Notes under the pieces: generated by a model
What the model was told of the DNA's origin: nothing
The model's database searches: none
Seen by the model: the letters and a program-made list of their open reading frames with translations, nothing else
Shown: positions 17,249 through 29,087 of the stretch, piece by piece
How positions within the stretch are numbered: position 1 is the stretch's first letter
How the letters are laid out: each line of letters starts with the position of its first letter
Source: an uncultured Ignavibacteriota bacterium
GTDB taxonomy: Bacteria > Bacteroidota > Ignavibacteria > Palsa-1295
Direction of reading: 5' to 3'
Assembly (NCBI GenBank): GCA_903900335.1
Contig: CAIUMP010000060.1
Coordinates: 1 to 64,000 of the forward strand
DNA length: 64,000 bases
Program-made: the position numbers and the translations under genes

Positions 17249-19849
17249 ATGGCTCCAATAGATAAATCAGACGAGTTTTCGCAGAAGGAAGAGGCCAGAA
17301 GCGGTGCCTCCCCGAACGCCTTTGGTTTTTCTAAACTCAGCTCCGGCGAGAACCCTAATTTTGGGCAAAGCGCCCATCACGCGGTTCCTTCCGGCCCAGT
17401 GCAAAAGAAGCGGAAACCCGTCGAGCGGAAGCTCAATGTCGCTGAGCTGATAAAGGTGATGTACCGTGGGCGGTGGATCATCCTGAGCACATTCATCATC
17501 GTCTTCTCCTACTCCGTTTACTCCACCTTTTCAAAACCCTACATCTACGGAGCGAGCACGCGAATGTCGCTGGACAAACCCCCGGGCGGATCGCAGATCG
17601 CTCAGATCGTCGGCGGACAGGCCTCGGAGGATCACAGCACCGCTAACGAGATGCAGTTCTTCAAGTCCCATGTCGTGGGTCAGCATGTCGCCAGATTGCT
17701 GCATGATTATGCCGAAGGCAAGTGGGCGGAAATAGATTCGCTGTTCTTGAGTGCATTTCACTCTACGAAAGACGTGCCACCCGATCCCCGACAGCTTGCG
17801 GTCATTCGCATCAACGACAATCCAAAATCCAAACTGGTACCGGGCATTGCCGATCTGGGTACGCTTGAGGCCCGCGCTTCTGCTGCGGTGAGCATCGCGG
17901 CTGACGCCTCATCCGATTATCTGCTTGTTGCCTCGGAGGCATACACACCGATCGATGCGGCATTCCTGGCAAATCTTTACGTGGCTGTTTTTGTCAAAGA
18001 CAACGAAGCACGTGTTCGTGCAAACTCTGCTGCACTCAAGTCGTATCTCATTTCCCAAAAAGACCGCAGTTTTGATACCTTGCGAAAAGTGGAGAGCAAG
18101 CTGCGTGATTACCTTGGAACAACCAGTGGCATGAGTGCCGAAGACATTGCGAAGAATGTCACCAATCAATATCAAGAGTTGAAGCAAAAGCGCCAGTTGG
18201 TCGAAATCGATCTCAACTTGCGGCGAAAGATGTATGCGGATTTCACCACGAATCTCGACACCGTCCAAAAGAAGTATTACGACAATATGACGCTGGAGCC
18301 GCACGTCGCAATGCTTCAGAAAGAGTTGACGGACGTGGAGTTCGAGATCGAGAGCATGGAGATGTCCAACAATCTCATGGATCCCCGGACAAAGAAGTAC
18401 TTGAACGATGAGATCAAGGGCAAAAAGGAGCGTCGGGAAACGCTTCGGGAGAAACTGAAGGAGACCTCCGATGAATATCTCAATTCGCAGGTGATCGTCG
18501 CCAGCGAGCCAAGTGAATCCAATTCGGGCGAGATAACCTACTCTACCAAGGGAAGCTCTATCGGGACGATCACGACCCTTCGGCAGGGCATTCTCAATAC
18601 ACGTCTCCGAATCGGGCAAGATTCCTCTTTGCTACAAGCTTACGATGAGAAGCTCGCGCTTCTCCACTCAGAGGCGCAGTCTATGCCCGATAAGATCGTG
18701 CAAACCTCAGCACTCAAACGCGCTCAAGGCGTTGCAGAAAAAATGTATGGACAGCTAGAAGATCGGTACCTGGAAGCCTGGATGACAGAAGAGTCTGTCT
18801 TCGGCAACGTAAAGGCGGAAGATCCGGCTGGCCTGATCGCGACTCCGATACGACCCAACAGGCAGTCTGCGATCTTCACCGGGGCGTTGCTCGGACTTGC
18901 AATCGGTATCGGCATCGTCGTGATGCTCTCCTTCCTCGACTCGACCATTCGGACCCCGGATGAAGTGGAGTCTCATAATATCACGCTACTTTCAACGATA
19001 CCTGTCATCAATCACCAATCCCAGCCATTGGCGATCGATCCGGAAGCTGGCCATGCAGATAGACCCAAATTCACCCCGCACCGCGCCTCGCATCTGGATC
19101 CGCGCTCCTCGGTAGCGGAAGCGTATCGTAGCCTTCGTACAACGATCCAATTTGCCGGACTCGATAAGGAGATCCAGGTGCTTGCGATCACCAGCTCTGC
19201 TCCGCAGGAGGGTAAGTCCACAACGTCGGCCAATCTTGGCATCGTGATGGCGCAAATGGGAAAGAAGACGCTGCTGGTCGACGCTGATCTTCGGCGGCCA
19301 GTAATGCACTCGGTCTTTGGTCTATCGCGCGAGCCCGGTCTTACCAATTTGCTCTTCGAGCGTTCGACGTTCGAAGAAGCGATCAAGAAAACGGATGTTC
19401 CTAATCTCTATGTGCTGCCGTGCGGCATCATCCCTCCGAACCCCGCTGAGCTGCTTGGTTCGAAACGAATGACCCAATTAGTAATGCTGCTTCGAGAGGA
19501 ATTCGATATGGTGCTGCTCGACACGCCGCCGGTTGTTGCCGTAACGGATGCCCTTCTGCTTGGACGCGTAGCGGACGCAACGATGATCATCGCTCGCGCG
19601 GATGTTACTCGGATCGACTCTCTGCTTCGTGCAATGGACACCGTCGAACGTTCCGGAGCCAACCTGTTGGGTGTTGTGCTGAATAACTTCAACGTTGCGA
19701 ACGCGTATGGTTCGTATTACAAGTACTATCAGTACTATCACTACTACTCCTCCGTCCCAGCTACGGAACAGAAGAACGGACTTGTACGGTACTTACCAAA
19801 GTGGATGATGGATAACTCGCTATGGAAGCGCACTAAGAACGATGCGTAA
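17249..19849 (+). CDS. Polysaccharide-chain-length protein fused to BY-type tyrosine kinase
   Basis: An 866-residue fusion of a Wzz/GumC-type copolymerase and a bacterial tyrosine kinase. After a cytoplasmic lead of about 70 residues comes the first membrane helix (about 73-93), a long periplasmic coiled-coil region (about 100-535, with a DUEL of Lys/Glu-rich heptads) and a second helix (about 540-562). The cytoplasmic kinase domain has Walker A in SAPQEGKST (about 650-657), the Walker A' LLVDADLRRP (about 676) and Walker B LLDTPP (about 756). The C-terminus carries a Tyr cluster, YGSYYKYYQYYHYYSS, the autophosphorylation tail. The upstream PHP phosphatase is the expected partner. Together they would control length or export of a surface polysaccharide, although no Wzx/Wzy or glycosyltransferase gene is adjacent. 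Confidence 0.93.
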   Translation: MAPIDKSDEFSQKEEARSGASPNAFGFSKLSSGENPNFGQSAHHAVPSGPVQKKRKPVERKLNVAELIKVMYRGRWIILSTFIIVFSYSVYSTFSKPYIYGASTRMSLDKPPGGSQIAQIVGGQASEDHSTANEMQFFKSHVVGQHVARLLHDYAEGKWAEIDSLFLSAFHSTKDVPPDPRQLAVIRINDNPKSKLVPGIADLGTLEARASAAVSIAADASSDYLLVASEAYTPIDAAFLANLYVAVFVKDNEARVRANSAALKSYLISQKDRSFDTLRKVESKLRDYLGTTSGMSAEDIAKNVTNQYQELKQKRQLVEIDLNLRRKMYADFTTNLDTVQKKYYDNMTLEPHVAMLQKELTDVEFEIESMEMSNNLMDPRTKKYLNDEIKGKKERRETLREKLKETSDEYLNSQVIVASEPSESNSGEITYSTKGSSIGTITTLRQGILNTRLRIGQDSSLLQAYDEKLALLHSEAQSMPDKIVQTSALKRAQGVAEKMYGQLEDRYLEAWMTEESVFGNVKAEDPAGLIATPIRPNRQSAIFTGALLGLAIGIGIVVMLSFLDSTIRTPDEVESHNITLLSTIPVINHQSQPLAIDPEAGHADRPKFTPHRASHLDPRSSVAEAYRSLRTTIQFAGLDKEIQVLAITSSAPQEGKSTTSANLGIVMAQMGKKTLLVDADLRRPVMHSVFGLSREPGLTNLLFERSTFEEAIKKTDVPNLYVLPCGIIPPNPAELLGSKRMTQLVMLLREEFDMVLLDTPPVVAVTDALLLGRVADATMIIARADVTRIDSLLRAMDTVERSGANLLGVVLNNFNVANAYGSYYKYYQYYHYYSSVPATEQKNGLVRYLPKWMMDNSLWKRTKNDA

Positions 19850-19855
19850 CGCCAC

Positions 19856-19891
19856 AGCGGGATGACGCTGCATCGGCAACATCATCCCGCT
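19856..19891. terminator. Stem-loop between convergent kinase and giant surface-protein genes
   Basis: AGCGGGATGA and TCATCCCGCT are perfectly complementary across a 16-nt loop, just after the kinase stop codon and before the convergent stop of the giant gene. No T-run follows; a terminator or transcript-end stabiliser is likely. Confidence 0.6.
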
Positions 19892-19931
19892 TGTAGCATT
19901 TCCCCCATCTGCTGCTTTCTCCCAGTCAGAT

Positions 19932-22900
19932 CTAATTCAGATTTGACCAAGCAGAACCATCGTAACCTTCAAACTTGCCCGTGGTTGTGTTGTATCGGAT
20001 CATTCCCTGAGCTGGCGTAGATGGTCGCTGGGCAGATGTACCCACTGGGACAATGATCGCACCAGTACCGGCCACATCTAATTCTGCACGCGGTGTGCTT
20101 GTTCGGATACCAACATCCGCGCTGTGACCAAGCACCACCGCGTTACTCTGGCCAACGGTCGCACTCGCACCAATTGCTGTGGCATTGCTGATTCCACTAC
20201 TGCCGTTGCTGTTCGAGCCCAGGAAGGTGTTGTTGCTCTCCGTTGTGTTTGATGCTCCGGCCTTGTTGCCCGCGAATGTATTGCCGCCGCCCGTAGTATT
20301 ATTGTATCCCGCGTGGAATCCGCTGAAGGAGTTTGTGTCTCCAGAGGTATTGCTATAGCCTGCTTCCTTTCCGAAGAAGGCGTTCATGTCGCCGGTGTTG
20401 CTATAGCCAGCCCATGCACCGGTGAATGTATTGTTGCTGCCGGTCGTGGTCGAGTGCCCTGCTTCGAATCCCAACGCTGTGTTGTCGTTGGCAGACGTGC
20501 CATTGTAGCCTGCGTTCTTGCCGAAGTAGGAATTTTCGTAACCCGTTGTGTTCTGATTACCAGCATACACGCCTGTGAACGCGTTGCTATATCCAGTCGT
20601 CGTGAGCTGACCGGATAGCGTACCCGTAAACGTGTTGTTCGAACCGGTGGTATTCATCGTACCTACATATGCTCCTGTGAAGGTATTGTAGATGCCTGTC
20701 GTGTTCGATGAGCCAGTTGTCCTGCCGGCAAATGTGTTGCTATGTCCGGTTGTGTTATTGTACCCCGCCTCGTAGCCAGTAAAGGTATTGTCATAGCCCG
20801 TTGTATTCAGATAGCCAGACTGCGACCCCAGGAAGGTATTCTGGTTTCCAGTGGAGTTCGTGTATCCTGCCGTGTTTCCAATGAACACGTTGTCGGAGCA
20901 ATTGCCATTGTTGTACCCGGCGGCCACACCGACGAACGTATTGTAGCTACCGCCGAATGTGAAACCGGCTTGCGAACCCAGGAAGGTATTGTTGACCCCC
21001 GTGTTCGAAGTGCCTGCCGCATATCCGAGGTAGGTATTGTCATAGCCGCTCGTTGTCGATGCTCCGGCCAGTTTGCCGACGAATGTGTTGTCGGTGCAGC
21101 CGGAGCCGATCAGCGAGGTGTTGCCGGTGTTCCCGACGAGTGTATTATTGTGCAGCTCGCCGAGGGCGTTCGTAAGGTAGACGGCACTGCCAACTTTATA
21201 CGAGGCTCCTGTACTGATCGCTCCCGTCGCAGAGAAGGTCGTCCCCACGGCACCGCTTCCATCCACGTTGAAACTCGTGGACGCTTGCAGTGACGCAGAG
21301 TTATTAATGTAGGAGCCCGTAAGGGAGATTACATTCGAGCCATCGATCCCGATACCGGATCCGGCAGAGTACGCATTCGTTGCGTTGTCCCATGTGGTGC
21401 CGTTATAGACCTCCAGACGGGTCGACGTGGAATTGAACCGGATCATTCCCTGAACCGGCGACGCGGGCCGCTGGGCGGTTGTGCCATCTCCGAGAATGGA
21501 GGCTCCTGTCGTTGCAACATCGAGCGCCGCGCGTGGTGTGCTGGTGCGAATACCAACATCCGCGAGATTGCCGAGGATGACGGAATTGCTCTGCCCAACG
21601 ACGGCGTAAGCACCGATTGCTGTACCATTGACGATCCCAAAGACGCCATCGCTGTGCGAACCGATGCAGGTGTTGCTGTCGCGATTGGTGAAGGTGTTTC
21701 CGGCTAAGGAGCCAACAAACGTGTTGTTGTTTCCGGTGGTTACACTTGAACCAGCGGAGTTGCCGGTGAATGTATTGTTACTGCCGAAAGAAGTAAATCC
21801 GGCTGCAGTGCCAGTGTAGGTATTGTTGATACCCGTTTGATTGTTGTTGCCTGCTGTTACACCTATGAAGGTGTTATTGCTTCCGGAGAGATTTGCATTT
21901 CCAGCGAGTTGGCCGAAAAAGCTGTTGCTGGAGCCTGTCGAGTTTGCCAACCCTGCTCGCGAACCAACAAAGGTGTTCTGGTTACCGAGATTGTCGTTCG
22001 TCCCCGCGTTCCATCCCATGAAGGTGTTCTCGATAGCGGTCGTGTTGCTTGCTCCAGCACCTGATCCTTGGTAGGTGTTGAAGGAGCCGGTTGTATTGCC
22101 GTTGCCCGCATTGGTCCCGACAAACGTGTTAGAAGCACCACTCGTATTCTGAAGCCCCGAGCCCGAGCCCACGAAAACATTGTTCGCGCCGGTGAGATTG
22201 TTCATACCAGCGTTCTTGCCTTCGAAGGTGTTTTCGCTACCTGTCGTATTCGCGAGACCAGCGTCATTACCCGTGAAGGTGTTGTCGTTACCAGAATTAT
22301 GCTGTCCCGCTGCGCCTCCGGTGAAGGTGTTCCAATTACCGGTCGTGTTCGCAAAGCCGGCAAGCGCACCAGTGAAGGTATTTCCTCTACCCGTCGTCGT
22401 ATTGCGGCCCGTGCGCTGCCCAACGAACGTGTTGGAATCGCCGGTTGAGTTTACCGTTCCTGCTTCCATTCCGAAGAAGGTATTCGATACGCCAGTCGAG
22501 TTATTGCTGCCGGCAAATGCTCCGGCGAAGGTGTTGTAGTAGCCGGTGGTGTTGCTTTCTCCAGCGAGATTGCCAATAAACACGTTGTCGTGACCTAGGG
22601 TATTTCCCAGGCCGGACTCGAAGCCCATGAACACGTTGTTCGTACCAGTCGTGGTGTTCATTCCCGATTGTGAACCGACGAATGTATTGCCATTGGAGGT
22701 AGTCTCGCTGTGCCCGGCCTCCCACCCGATGAACGTATTGTCGAAGGATGTGGTATTCGCGAAGCCAGCTTGATAGCCAACGAACGTGTTGAAGCTCGCG
22801 GCGTCGACTGCGCCAGCACCGGAACCAACGAATACATCAAAGGAGCCACCACCAGCCGCAGCAGCAGACTTTCCTATGAAGACGTTGTCTGAGCCATTTG

Positions 22901-25900
22901 ACGCTGCCGCTCCTGCGGATTTGCCGATGATCGTGTTGCCTGTACCGCCGCCTCCAGCTAGTGTGCTGTTCGTCGTGTTGCCGACAAGTGTATTATTGCT
23001 GGTCTCGGGGCCCGCATTCGCGAGATAGATGTTCCCACCCACTTTGTATGAGGCCGCAGTATTGATCGCGCCGGTTGCCGTGAAGGTTGTGCCCACCGTG
23101 CCGCTTCCATCAACATTGAAGCTCGCGCCCGATTGTTGCGAAGCGGAGTTGTTGATAAAGCTACCCGAGAGTGAAATGACGTTCGAACCGCTAATCGCAA
23201 TTCCTGTGCCTGCGGAATAGCCGTTCGTAGCGTTTGACCATGCTGCGCCATCGTATGCTTCTAAGTGGCCGGAAGTTGTATTGTAGCGCACCATTCCCTG
23301 AACAGGCGTCGCGGGACGTTGTGCAGTCGATCCCACGGCCACAATTATCGCGCCAGACGAAGCAACATCCAACGCCGCACGTGGGGTGCTTGTTCGAATG
23401 CCGACATCCGCGTTGTGGCCGAGAACTACTGCGTTGCTCTGGCCAACGGTTGTATTTGCTCCGATCGCAGTTGAGTTCGTGTCACCCGCAGTACCATTAC
23501 TTTGAGCGCCGAGAAAAGTGTTGCTATTTTCCGTGGTATTGGATAAACCCGATCCGCTACCGGAGAACGTGTTGCCACTTCCGGTCGTGTTATTGTACCC
23601 GGCCTTCCAGCCGCTGAACGCATTGCTATCACCAGCAGTGTTGAGGAACCCCGCCTGCGCGCCAATGAAGGTATTGGAGTAACCACCATAATTCCAATAT
23701 CCAGAATTGGAACCTGTGAATGTGTTATAGCTACCGGTGTCTCGATTACCAGCAGTAAAACCCGTGAATGTATTTTCGCTTCCATGGAGATTGCTTACTC
23801 CGGACTGCGTGCCATAATACGAATTGTCGGATCCTGTAGTGTTGTTCTGGCCCGAGTTGAAGCCCGTGAATGTGTTGTATTGTCCCGTCGAGTTGCCGGA
23901 ACCAGCTAGCGCACCCGTAAACGTGTTGTTGCTTCCAGTGGTGTTGGACTCGCCAGCCATTTTTCCGGTAAAGACATTGTTTGAGCCTGTCGTGAGGCCG
24001 AACCCAGCTTCAAATCCGGTCACGGTGTTATCGGAGCCGGTCTGATTGCCATAGCCAGCTTGTGTTCCGAGGAATGTATTATTGCTCGCAGTAGTGTTGT
24101 TATATCCCGCAGCCATTCCCAGGAAGACGTTGTAGTTGGTGTTAATATTATTATAGCCAGCCTGGTATCCGACGAACGTGCTGTATCCGCCAGTGTTGGA
24201 GAATCCCGCGCCCGAACCGATGATGGTGTTATAGACCCCAAGAGTACTGGTACCTGCCTGATACCCAAGAAGAGTGTTATCGTAACCGCTCATGCAGGAA
24301 GCCCCTGACTGTTTACCGACGAAGGTGTTTCTCGGTCCAGTAAGTATCGAATTTGTTGTGTTACCAACAAGGGTATTGTTACTAGTCTCTGTCCCTGCAT
24401 TCGAGAGATAAGCATTCCCACCAATCTTGTAAGATGCCGCAGTATTGATCGGTCCCGTTGCCGTGAAGGTTGTGCCCACTGTGCCGCTTCCATCAACATT
24501 GAAGCTCGCGCCCGATTGTTGCGACGCAGAGTTGTTGATATAACTTCCTGAGAGGGATGGCAAGTCAGCCGCAACAAGTGCGCGGAATCCGGGAGCAGCC
24601 GTTGCGCCCGAACCCGGTCCGGCAAATACCAGATTTGCGGACGTTGTCGTAGCACCGGTGCCACCGTTTGCGACGGGGAGCGTGCCGGTAACTTCTGCAG
24701 TTAGGCTGACATTCGAAGCTGTAAGAGCGGATGTGCCATTGCCATGCACGACACCGGTGAGAGTTGCTGCACCTGTGCCGCCGCTGCTAACAGGCAAGGC
24801 GACGGTGAAGGCCGCGTCATTTGCGATGAGGCTTCCACCGCTTGTGACATGGAAAGTATTACCTCCATTTTGCAGTGATTGGGCCGTGAGGTTTCCACCG
24901 ACGGACATATTGTTGTCGGTGCGCAGAGCTGTGCCGGATCGATATAAATTCACATCACTCGCGGCACCGATAAAGAGCTTGCCAGTATTCGTACCGATCA
25001 CGAGGTTACCCCCAACAGTGCCGTTCCCATCAATGTTGAAGTTCGCGCTTGATTGCTGCGAGCTGGAATTGTTGATGTAATTCCCGGACAGTACAGGTGT
25101 AAGATCAGCTGCGACAAGTGCACGGAATGCGGGTGCTGCTGATGCACCCGATGTTGGGCCTGCGAAGACGACATTCGCCGAAGCAGTCGTCGCGCCCGTG
25201 CCCCCATTCGCGACGGCAACTGTGCCAGTAACATTCGCTGCGGTACCGGTCGTGTTTTGATTCAGTGTTGGCACATCTGCAGCTTGAATGGCCGAACTTG
25301 CCCAAGCAGCGCCTGTGCTGCGTAAGTAATTGCCAGCGGAGCCAGTAGCGGCGACACCCGTTCCGCCATTCGCAACCGGAAGTGTGTTCGTCACTTCGGA
25401 GTTGAGCGAGACCTGGGACGACGATAGATTAGTACCGGATCCGCTGGAATGCAAGATTCCTGATGGCAATTGAGTGTTGATGCTACCACCAACGGTCAGT
25501 TGATTGCCGACCGAGCCAGTGCCAGAAACGTTAAAGCTTGCTGTCTGCGCACTCGCACTTTGGTTCTTGATGTATCCGCTTCCGAGATCCGGTAGATCAT
25601 TCGATGTGATCGCACTCCATGTGGGAGCCGCACTTCCTGCGCCAGTACCGGTCTGTGCTAAGTACATCTTTGTCGCACTTGTATTGCCAGCAAGTCGCGT
25701 TCCGGTGCCGGCCGATCCACCGTAAGGAATGTCACCGAGTGCTGTCAGCGGACTAAGTGCGTCATATCCTGCGCTCTTCGTAGCCGCACCCGTGCCGCCG
25801 TTTGAGATCGCAACCACGCCTGTTACATTCGAGGCAGTGCCTGTCGTACTTTGGTTGAGCGTGGGGACATCGGCGGCTTGCAGTGCAGAGCTGACCCACG

Positions 25901-28900
25901 CTGCACCATTGCTGCGAAGGTAATTTCCACTCGCGCCAGTCGTAGTAACGCCTGTGCCGCCGTTTCCGATCGGAAGAGTGCCATTGACTTCGGAGCCAAG
26001 AGCAACACTCCCAGCAGTCATCGCACTGCTACCATTGCCATGCAACACTCCTGTTAGAGTTGTCGCACCAGTACCGCCATGTGTGACGGCGACGGTGCCA
26101 GTAACGTTCGCGGCATTGCCCGTGGTGTTGGCAGTGTTATCTGGAATATCCGCTGAAGCGAGTGAACCAGACGTCCACGCGCCCGCACCATCCCCACGCA
26201 GAAATTGTGTTGCAGTGCTGGAGGTAAGTCCCGTGCCACCGTGAGCAACGTTTACAGTTGGTAACTGCGAGTTCGTCGCGCTGCCGGATATTTGTGAAAA
26301 GGAGTAATCGCCGCTTGTTGCCACAACGTCTCCAATGCGACTGAATACACTGGTTACTACTCCACCTCCAGTGATCGGCTGCCAGGATGCAGTCGAGCCA
26401 TTCGTCGTGAGCACCTTGCCAGAATTTCCACTCTCGGATGGAAGGACGCCATCTATGCTTGCGACACTAAGTGCGTTGCCCGAACCGCTGCTAACAACAA
26501 TTCCTGAACTCAGGCCAGCATATAGGCCACCAGTGCCAAGGTAGAGTGAATGCCAACGATGCGTTGCATCTCCGAGGGCCGTGACGTCATCGGTGCCAGG
26601 CGTTGAAGGACCTGCGTCTCCTGTCGCACCGGTTGCGCCATTCGTACCATTGGCACCTGCTGCTCCAGTTGGACCCGCCGCACCGTTCGTACCGTTAGCT
26701 CCGGTCGCTCCCGTCGCTCCTGTTGGGCCAGCGACACCCTGCGAACCTTGTGGGCCAGTCGCACCAGCTACTCCGTTTGTACCATTCGTACCCGCGACTC
26801 CTGTTGCTCCTGTCGGCCCAGCAGCACCCTGCGAACCTTGTGGGCCAGTCGCACCCGTCACTCCGTTAGTACCATTCGTGCCGGCAGCTCCTGTTGCTCC
26901 TGTCGGCCCAGCAGCACCTTGTGAACCCTGTAGGCCCGTTGCACCTGTTGCTCCGTTTGTACCATTCGTACCCGCGGCTCCTGTTGCTCCGGTCGGGCCA
27001 GCGACACCCTGTGAACCCTGTGGGCCAGTCGCACCCGTCACTCCGTTAGTACCATTTGAACCAGCCGCTCCGGTTGGACCAGCGACACCCTGCGAACCTT
27101 GTGGGCCTGTTGCACCCGTCGCTCCGTTAGTACCATTTGTACCAGCTGCTCCGGTTGGACCGGCGACACCTTGCGAACCCTGTGGGCCTGTTGGCCCGAC
27201 TGCGCCCTGCGCCCCAGGTGCACCGTCGGTTCCGTTCGAACCATTCGTACCCGCGGCTCCTGTTGCTCCGGTCGGACCAGCGGCACCTTGCGAACCCTGT
27301 GGCCCGGTCGCACCTGTTGCGCCGTTTGTCCCATTCGTGCCTGCCGCTCCCGTTGCTCCTGTCGGGCCAGCGACACCTTGCGAACCCTGTGGGCCGGTGG
27401 CACCGGTTACCCCGTTCGTACCATTCGTACCCGCCGCTCCCGTCGCTCCTGTCGGGCCGGCGATACCTTGCGAACCCTGTGGGCCGGTGGCACCGGTTGC
27501 CCCGTTCGTACCGTTCGTACCCGCGGCTCCTGTTGCTCCAGTCGGACCAGCTGCACCTGTTGGGCCGGTGGGTCCGGAAGCCCCGTTTGCCCAAGCCAAA
27601 TTGCCACTTCCATCCGTTTCAAGAAATTGATTGGCGTGTCCGGCCTGGGATGGAAGAATGTTATTCGCTGCAGCAGCGGAAGTAGTTGCGCCGGTACCAC
27701 CATGGGTGATGTCAACAGTTGGCAATTGCGCATTCGCAGCAGATCCAGAGAGTTGTGAAAAGGAATAGTCTCCGCTTGTCGCGACGACCGCACCAGTTCG
27801 TCCATACACACTTGAGACGGAACCACCTCCACCGCTAACGGGCTGCCATGAAGCAGTCGATCCGTTCGTTTGCAAAACTTTCCCCGATTGCCCCGTTTGA
27901 TCGGGAAGAAGTGCCGTCAGCGCTCCTGTTGCGGTCGTTGAACCTGTTCCACCATTGGCGATCGCTACTGAACTAAGCCGTGAGGAGTTAATGGTTGAAG
28001 CACTCGCTGCGTTGATGGCATCGATCAAGTTATTTCCCTGCGCTGCATTCGTTGGTAGCGTTTGGGTCGCGGACCAGTTATTCGGCTGCGTTGGATCGAG
28101 CGCGATGGTTCTGTCCGCAGTTAGGTCACCGCCTCCGCTCAACCCGGTGCCAGCGCTGATGCTGCGAGCATCCAAAAGGAGATTGCCGTTCGTTGCCGGG
28201 AGCACTACAGTTGCATCGCTGGACATTGTTCCGGATGGCGTTTCTAATACAACTTGGTGTCCCCCGCTTGTTATCCCCTGCGCAAGCTTGATCACGCCTG
28301 GGTTGCCGGAAACATTATTGCCGATGAATGTCTGTCCGTTAGCGGTATTGAAAAATGTTGACGAAGCAACGGTAAGTGTGCCTGTGATGGATGTGTTTGC
28401 CTGTACCTGCTCGCCCTTTGCGTTGCGAGGCAATGCGGTATTACTGTTTCGCAGAAGGATCGTATTCGATGCTGTGTCCAGAACGGCTGCGATGCCGTCT
28501 CCCGTCTGGATCGAAATATCACGAGCGTTTCCCGAGAGTCGTGCGCCGTTGATCGAGATCGAACGCAGATAATCTGCAGCGATCTTCGGAGCGGTGATCG
28601 ACTTATCCGGGACATTCAGTGCATACGGCGAAGCATTGAGCGCCGCGAACGGCTTGAGTTCTGCCGCATCACCAATCTGCACGCTTACCCAGAGTGGTCT
28701 GTCCAGCAGACCGGATTCCGGCAACGGATGCTCACCTGACCCCAACCCGATATTGAATATTCCACCAATGACCCACACAGTGTAGCTGTCGTGCCACAAC
28801 TCTTGCGTACCGGCTTCGTCTGCATACAGCCGCATCGTGATCGAATACTCGCCGTCCTTTGGCAGAGTGCCGTCTGTACTGCTATGAAGCACGCCTTGGT

Positions 28901-29087
28901 AGGTAATGATCTTCGGCATCGGCTTTGCGACTGAAGCGGTCGCTGGCGTAGTGCCCTCCGATGGCATTACGAGGCGCGGCGTGGCGATGCTTAGCGCATC
29001 GACGCTCTGCGCCGAACAGAGGCTCAGCGGGAGCAGAGAGGCGAGCAATAGTAATCCAAGGCAAATTGGGAGCTTTGTGCGTTTCAT
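19932..29087 (-). CDS. Giant surface protein: tail-fibre-like, collagen-like and 17-residue repeat regions
   Basis: A 3051-residue secreted protein starting at 29087, where [20 protein letters not shown] gives a signal peptide (cleavage near CSAQ); the frame extends to 29216 without a signal. Residues about 50-200 resemble the base of tail-fibre-like surface proteins ([39 protein letters not shown]). Then come about ten GGTG modules ([20 protein letters not shown]), split by a Gly-X-Y collagen-like tract at about residues 500-830. Three blocks of Asn/Thr/Gly-rich 17-residue repeats ([15 protein letters not shown] type) each end in [12 protein letters not shown] and a RYNT...YDGxxW module. The protein ends in [10 protein letters not shown] with no recognisable T9SS domain or S74 chaperone. 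An adhesin or fibre is inferred. A TPR-LuxR regulator lies directly upstream. Confidence 0.85.
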   Translation of the reverse strand: MKRTKLPICLGLLLLASLLPLSLCSAQSVDALSIATPRLVMPSEGTTPATASVAKPMPKIITYQGVLHSSTDGTLPKDGEYSITMRLYADEAGTQELWHDSYTVWVIGGIFNIGLGSGEHPLPESGLLDRPLWVSVQIGDAAELKPFAALNASPYALNVPDKSITAPKIAADYLRSISINGARLSGNARDISIQTGDGIAAVLDTASNTILLRNSNTALPRNAKGEQVQANTSITGTLTVASSTFFNTANGQTFIGNNVSGNPGVIKLAQGITSGGHQVVLETPSGTMSSDATVVLPATNGNLLLDARSISAGTGLSGGGDLTADRTIALDPTQPNNWSATQTLPTNAAQGNNLIDAINAASASTINSSRLSSVAIANGGTGSTTATGALTALLPDQTGQSGKVLQTNGSTASWQPVSGGGGSVSSVYGRTGAVVATSGDYSFSQLSGSAANAQLPTVDITHGGTGATTSAAAANNILPSQAGHANQFLETDGSGNLAWANGASGPTGPTGAAGPTGATGAAGTNGTNGATGATGPQGSQGIAGPTGATGAAGTNGTNGVTGATGPQGSQGVAGPTGATGAAGTNGTNGATGATGPQGSQGAAGPTGATGAAGTNGSNGTDGAPGAQGAVGPTGPQGSQGVAGPTGAAGTNGTNGATGATGPQGSQGVAGPTGAAGSNGTNGVTGATGPQGSQGVAGPTGATGAAGTNGTNGATGATGLQGSQGAAGPTGATGAAGTNGTNGVTGATGPQGSQGAAGPTGATGVAGTNGTNGVAGATGPQGSQGVAGPTGATGATGANGTNGAAGPTGAAGANGTNGATGATGDAGPSTPGTDDVTALGDATHRWHSLYLGTGGLYAGLSSGIVVSSGSGNALSVASIDGVLPSESGNSGKVLTTNGSTASWQPITGGGVVTSVFSRIGDVVATSGDYSFSQISGSATNSQLPTVNVAHGGTGLTSSTATQFLRGDGAGAWTSGSLASADIPDNTANTTGNAANVTGTVAVTHGGTGATTLTGVLHGNGSSAMTAGSVALGSEVNGTLPIGNGGTGVTTTGASGNYLRSNGAAWVSSALQAADVPTLNQSTTGTASNVTGVVAISNGGTGAATKSAGYDALSPLTALGDIPYGGSAGTGTRLAGNTSATKMYLAQTGTGAGSAAPTWSAITSNDLPDLGSGYIKNQSASAQTASFNVSGTGSVGNQLTVGGSINTQLPSGILHSSGSGTNLSSSQVSLNSEVTNTLPVANGGTGVAATGSAGNYLRSTGAAWASSAIQAADVPTLNQNTTGTAANVTGTVAVANGGTGATTASANVVFAGPTSGASAAPAFRALVAADLTPVLSGNYINNSSSQQSSANFNIDGNGTVGGNLVIGTNTGKLFIGAASDVNLYRSGTALRTDNNMSVGGNLTAQSLQNGGNTFHVTSGGSLIANDAAFTVALPVSSGGTGAATLTGVVHGNGTSALTASNVSLTAEVTGTLPVANGGTGATTTSANLVFAGPGSGATAAPGFRALVAADLPSLSGSYINNSASQQSGASFNVDGSGTVGTTFTATGPINTAASYKIGGNAYLSNAGTETSNNTLVGNTTNSILTGPRNTFVGKQSGASCMSGYDNTLLGYQAGTSTLGVYNTIIGSGAGFSNTGGYSTFVGYQAGYNNINTNYNVFLGMAAGYNNTTASNNTFLGTQAGYGNQTGSDNTVTGFEAGFGLTTGSNNVFTGKMAGESNTTGSNNTFTGALAGSGNSTGQYNTFTGFNSGQNNTTGSDNSYYGTQSGVSNLHGSENTFTGFTAGNRDTGSYNTFTGSNSGYWNYGGYSNTFIGAQAGFLNTAGDSNAFSGWKAGYNNTTGSGNTFSGSGSGLSNTTENSNTFLGAQSNGTAGDTNSTAIGANTTVGQSNAVVLGHNADVGIRTSTPRAALDVASSGAIIVAVGSTAQRPATPVQGMVRYNTTSGHLEAYDGAAWSNATNGYSAGTGIAISGSNVISLSGSFINNSASQQSGASFNVDGSGTVGTTFTATGAINTAASYKVGGNIYLANAGPETSNNTLVGNTTNSTLAGGGGTGNTIIGKSAGAAASNGSDNVFIGKSAAAAGGGSFDVFVGSGAGAVDAASFNTFVGYQAGFANTTSFDNTFIGWEAGHSETTSNGNTFVGSQSGMNTTTGTNNVFMGFESGLGNTLGHDNVFIGNLAGESNTTGYYNTFAGAFAGSNNSTGVSNTFFGMEAGTVNSTGDSNTFVGQRTGRNTTTGRGNTFTGALAGFANTTGNWNTFTGGAAGQHNSGNDNTFTGNDAGLANTTGSENTFEGKNAGMNNLTGANNVFVGSGSGLQNTSGASNTFVGTNAGNGNTTGSFNTYQGSGAGASNTTAIENTFMGWNAGTNDNLGNQNTFVGSRAGLANSTGSSNSFFGQLAGNANLSGSNNTFIGVTAGNNNQTGINNTYTGTAAGFTSFGSNNTFTGNSAGSSVTTGNNNTFVGSLAGNTFTNRDSNTCIGSHSDGVFGIVNGTAIGAYAVVGQSNSVILGNLADVGIRTSTPRAALDVATTGASILGDGTTAQRPASPVQGMIRFNSTSTRLEVYNGTTWDNATNAYSAGSGIGIDGSNVISLTGSYINNSASLQASTSFNVDGSGAVGTTFSATGAISTGASYKVGSAVYLTNALGELHNNTLVGNTGNTSLIGSGCTDNTFVGKLAGASTTSGYDNTYLGYAAGTSNTGVNNTFLGSQAGFTFGGSYNTFVGVAAGYNNGNCSDNVFIGNTAGYTNSTGNQNTFLGSQSGYLNTTGYDNTFTGYEAGYNNTTGHSNTFAGRTTGSSNTTGIYNTFTGAYVGTMNTTGSNNTFTGTLSGQLTTTGYSNAFTGVYAGNQNTTGYENSYFGKNAGYNGTSANDNTALGFEAGHSTTTGSNNTFTGAWAGYSNTGDMNAFFGKEAGYSNTSGDTNSFSGFHAGYNNTTGGGNTFAGNKAGASNTTESNNTFLGSNSNGSSGISNATAIGASATVGQSNAVVLGHSADVGIRTSTPRAELDVAGTGAIIVPVGTSAQRPSTPAQGMIRYNTTTGKFEGYDGSAWSNLN
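20195..21155 (-). repeat. 17-residue repeat block C of the giant protein
   Basis: Within residues about 2644-2964, the pattern NTFxGxxAGxxNTTGxx recurs about every 51 bp (17 residues), for example [34 protein letters not shown] and [17 protein letters not shown]. It closes with [15 protein letters not shown] and the [19 protein letters not shown] cap. A beta-solenoid with an Asn ladder is inferred from the regular spacing. Confidence 0.85.
21650..23005 (-). repeat. 17-residue repeat block B of the giant protein
   Basis: Residues about 2027-2479 hold the longest of the three blocks, roughly 25 units such as [34 protein letters not shown] and [17 protein letters not shown]. It is followed by the same [19 protein letters not shown] cap as the other blocks. 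Confidence 0.85.
23495..24390 (-). repeat. 17-residue repeat block A of the giant protein
   Basis: Residues about 1566-1864 carry units such as [34 protein letters not shown] and [17 protein letters not shown], capped by [19 protein letters not shown]. The DNA flanking blocks A and B is nearly identical (about 23041-23165 and 24435-24540), showing recent duplication or gene conversion. Confidence 0.85.
26600..27582 (-). repeat. Collagen-like Gly-X-Y tract with 90-bp units
   Basis: An unbroken Gly-X-Y run of about 110 triplets (residues about 500-830), built largely from a 30-residue unit with [16 protein letters not shown] followed by [12 protein letters not shown]. Neighbouring units differ by a few codons. 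Such tracts form trimeric collagen-like stalks in bacterial surface proteins. Confidence 0.92.

Noticed and set aside
26600-27582. Possible CRISPR array in the regular repeats
   Set aside because: The repeats are coding Gly-X-Y triplets with no spacer-like units of constant length; no cas genes are near.
26581-27630. 349-codon plus-strand frame with Pro/Val/Ala repeats
   Set aside because: It is the antisense shadow of the Gly-X-Y collagen-like tract; the minus-strand reading has a signal peptide and coherent modules.
19932-29087. Giant gene as a prophage tail-fibre gene
   Set aside because: Modules resemble tail fibres, but no capsid, terminase, holin or integrase gene is near, and the protein has a signal peptide.
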